Of a stretch of DNA of 64,000 nt, positions 61,500 to 64,000 are shown piece by piece. A program made the position numbers and the translations under genes. Origin of the DNA: Closterium sp. NIES-65 (lineage: Eukaryota > Streptophyta > Zygnematophyceae > Desmidiales > Closteriaceae); assembly GCA_948144175.1 (NCBI GenBank), contig CANXME010002014.1:551188-615187 (forward strand), read 5' to 3'. Position 1 is the first letter of the stretch, and every line of letters starts with the position of its first letter. Below the pieces are notes generated by a model. That model ran no database searches. It had not been told where the DNA came from and saw nothing but the letters and a program-made list of their open reading frames with translations.

Positions 61500-64000
61500 C
61501 TGATGATCACCAGGCTGAAGTGCCTTGGTTAATATATCAGCGGTGTTGGCCTAAGAGGCCACGTAACGCAGACGAAGCTGACCACGCTGCTGCAGCTCTC
61601 GAGCAAGGAAGTAACGGAGAGCAATGTACTTCGTTTTGTGCTCCAGTCTGTGCTCCTCACACAAGGCAATGGCAGCCTTGTTGTCGACGTACAGCATTGG
61701 AGGAGAACTAGGCCGCTCTCCAAGGTCTGTCAGCAGGTAGGTGAGCCAGCGTAACTCCTGTGCGGCCATGGCTGTGGCGTAGATCTCAGCCTCACAACTG
61801 GAGCTGAGAACTGAAGACGAACATGTATAACGCCACGAAACTGAACCAGAGCCAAGGCTGAAGGTGTAACCCTATGACGACCGTTGCGTAGCCTTGTCGT
61901 CAACCCAAGAAGCGTCTGAGTGCCCAGTGAGAACAACTGAGCTCCCTCCTCCAAGCACGAGTCCCATGCCCGATGTACTGCACAAGTAGCGCAATACCCT
62001 CTTTGCAGCATCCCAGTGCACCTTTCGGTGCCGACCAGGAGCCACGTAGCGAGCCAGAAGGCCAAGAGGGTATGCTAAGTCAGGACGAGTGCAAGTCATC
62101 AGGTACATGAGGCAACCAACTAGCTCTGGGTAAGGACCACTCGGCTCTACGGACTCATCTGAAGGCAGAGCTGAGAGCGAGTGACCTATAGCCAGAGGAG
62201 TGGCCTGTGCTGAGGACCAGGTGAAGCCGAAGCGCTGAAGGACCTGCTGCACCATGTGTGACTGAGTTAGGGTAATGGTGCGGCGTGCTCTGTCCCGGGT
62301 GATCTGCAAAGCCAAGGTAGCTGCGCAGTTCAACCCAGGTCTGTGCACGTGTGTCTCTTCTGCAGCTCCCGACTTCACGTGGGCGAGAGACTCGGTGTCA
62401 GCTTTGGCAAAGACCAAGTCGTCGACGTACACGAGGATGTAGAACTGCGGCAACGAAGTGTCGGTGCGCAGAAACAACGACGGGTCAGCAGTGGAAGGAG
62501 AGAACCCAAGTGCCGCAAGAGTAGTCCTCAGTGTGTCGTGCCACTCACGTTGGCGCCTGGCACGGAGGACCGTAGACCAGCCGCCGGAGGCTCCACTGGG
62601 TACCAGGAGGAAAACGACCCAGTGAAAGCCAGGAGGGTGGCGCAGCCTGATCTCCTCGTGAAGACTGCCCTGCAAGAAAGATGTGCTGAAGTCGAGAGAG
62701 TGAAGCTCGTAGTCACGCTGAGCAGCAACGTGCAGTAGTACCCGAAGAGTGGTCATCTTCGGGGTGGGGGAGAAGGTCTGAAAGAAGTCTACTCCCTCTC
62801 GCTGACTGAAGCCTCGAGCAAATTAGCGAGCCTTGAAGACATGCGGAGAACCCGGCGGCCGCTTCACCCTGAAAATCCACACGCCACAGAACGATGTTCG
62901 CCCCGGGTGGGGCAACCTCGTCGACGTAGGTGCCTGTGGACTTCCAGGGGGCCATCTCTGCGTCCATGGCTGATTGCCACTGTGAGGAGTAGGGACCCTC
63001 GATCGCCTCAGCGTACGATCGAGGAGTCAGGATGTCTGGTGCATCCGGGTCTCCCTCGGGGGCAATCAGCATTGACACGAGATGGGGCGCAGCGGCTTGC
63101 AAGACACTCAAGGTCCTCCTGTCTGTCCTCAAGGACGTCCGTGCTAAGAGCACACTCACCCCCGACGGACGGTAGGACAGACAGACTCAGACTCAGCGAC
63201 AAGACTGGCAGCGTAGTCTAGCCGACAGCGAGCAGCAAAGTCGACAAGCTCAACAACTAGAGCAAGACGCAGCAGCCGACTCGAAAGAAGGGTCAGTGAC
63301 AGCAGTGGCCAGGAGACGCGTGACAGTAGGACTGGCAGCTCGAAGAGAGTCAGACTCCGGGTCAGTAAGAGTAGGAAGAGAGGAGTAGGAGGAGACGGCA
63401 GAGGGACACGTTGTGGAGCAGTGGAGGGACGCAGTGACCTCCGGTGTGTGCCAGGGACTGGTGGCGGACGCTCACGTGGTGCACGGCAAATGGTGCAAGC
63501 AGGACGAATAGGTGACTCAGGACGAGACACATGCGACACAGGACGAGACTCAGGCTCACGACGCTCTGTGAGACCGCCTGTCGGACCAGTGGTAGGGAGA
63601 AGGACCTGGAAGTGGCGAGGAAGGCGGGGTAGCTGTGGCCGCGACTATGGACAGGCGGGTGGACACCCTACGGAGGGATAGGAGGAGGCGACTGACCAAG
63701 ACCCTGCTGAAACTAGTGGAACAAAGTACGGCCCGGCCTGCTGAGGTGCCCCCTTGCAGCAGCAAAGATAGCACCCAGAACCTCCAGTCAGCTCCAGCAG
63801 AACCTCCAGCATCTCCCAGCAGAACCTCCAGCACCTCCAGTACCTCCAGCGCAAGCACCTCCACGACCAAGCTGCTCCAGCAGCCTCCAACACCCGGTCC
63901 GCAAGCACCAGCAGCAGCTCCAAAGTCGGGTCCGCAGCACCAGCAGCAGCTCCAACCAAGGGTCCACAGCACCAGCAGCAACTCCAACACGAGGGTCCGC
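61500..64000 (-). pseudogene. Element J linker-RT-RNase H, indel-rich
   Basis: RNase H (YVDNKAAIAL near 61690; HSDASWVDDKATQRSS near 61880) and RT (LDFSTSFLQ, YVDDLVFA) are recognisable but spread over several frames. Compared with A there are repeated one-base insertions, for example GCAAAGCC for GCAAGCC near 62307, and others near 62333, 62370, 62550-62575 and 62612-62636. The linker (63990-63300) is rich in Gly/Ala/Val codons. Non-functional, or affected by assembly errors near the window edge. Confidence 0.8.

Larger units (their letters stand above)
61096..64000 (-). mobile_element. Ty1/copia element J, truncated by window end
   Basis: 3' LTR (61096-61219), conserved tail (61220-61330), then RNase H, RT and linker on the minus strand up to the window edge. 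Integrase, protease, gag and 5' LTR would lie outside. Coding is broken by many small indels. Confidence 0.85.

Overview
The window is repeat-rich nuclear DNA of a plant-lineage eukaryote. The evidence is stacked Ty1/copia LTR retrotransposons primed by initiator tRNA-Met, one Ty3/gypsy element, telo-box sequences (AAACCCTAA) in LTRs, and one intron-containing host gene for a Golgi-type GT92 glycosyltransferase. The gypsy element carries a C5-cytosine DNA methyltransferase domain, a combination I know from charophyte algae. With the GC-rich, Gly/Ala/Pro-rich coding style this suggests a streptophyte (charophyte-grade) green alga. I cannot fix the species from sequence alone. No rRNA, functional tRNA or CRISPR was seen.

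Layout. 1-9420: copia element A (1327-8687), with an uninterrupted 1,943-codon polyprotein and near-identical 130-bp LTRs, flanked by two copies of a 496-bp direct repeat. 10141-24293: decayed copia element B, split by copia element I (12669-19895), by a solo LTR of a miniature element (11356-11494) and by an unclassified insert rich in GTCGAC repeats (about 22706-23844). 24909-26595: short non-autonomous element K. 27633-33884: the Ty3/gypsy element G, order gag-protease-DNA methyltransferase-RT-RNase H-integrase, with only scattered stops and two frame changes. 33885-41356: the 5' part of copia element C on the minus strand, split by non-autonomous element F (35704-37101, same family as K). 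41458-51876: copia element E with 437-bp LTRs and a CACCC target duplication, split by copia element D (44470-48135) and by two complete miniature elements (48176-48552, 50317-50663). 52076-56147: the four-exon GT92 host gene. 56838-59982: the 3' part of a C-like copia element (H). 60357-64000: fragments M and L, and element J running off the window.

How the parts relate. A, B, I, C, D, H and J share one pol lineage and a conserved 3' tail but have different LTRs. F and K keep only LTRs, primer site, leader and tail, so they presumably depend on autonomous relatives. The miniature (TRIM) elements are about 350-380 bp. Each has a primer site and polypurine tract and, across the LTR/internal junction, a tRNA-like A box/B box pair. 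Target duplications give the nesting order, and removing the three insertions from E returns a single frame of 1,701 codons plus a stop.

The strongest leads are (1) the methyltransferase-bearing gypsy element, (2) the TRIM family with a split Pol III-type promoter, (3) C and H, which carry the same target duplication at outer ends 18.6 kb apart in opposite orientation, and (4) recurrent CAG-to-TAG nonsense changes, as expected from deamination of CHG-methylated cytosines.
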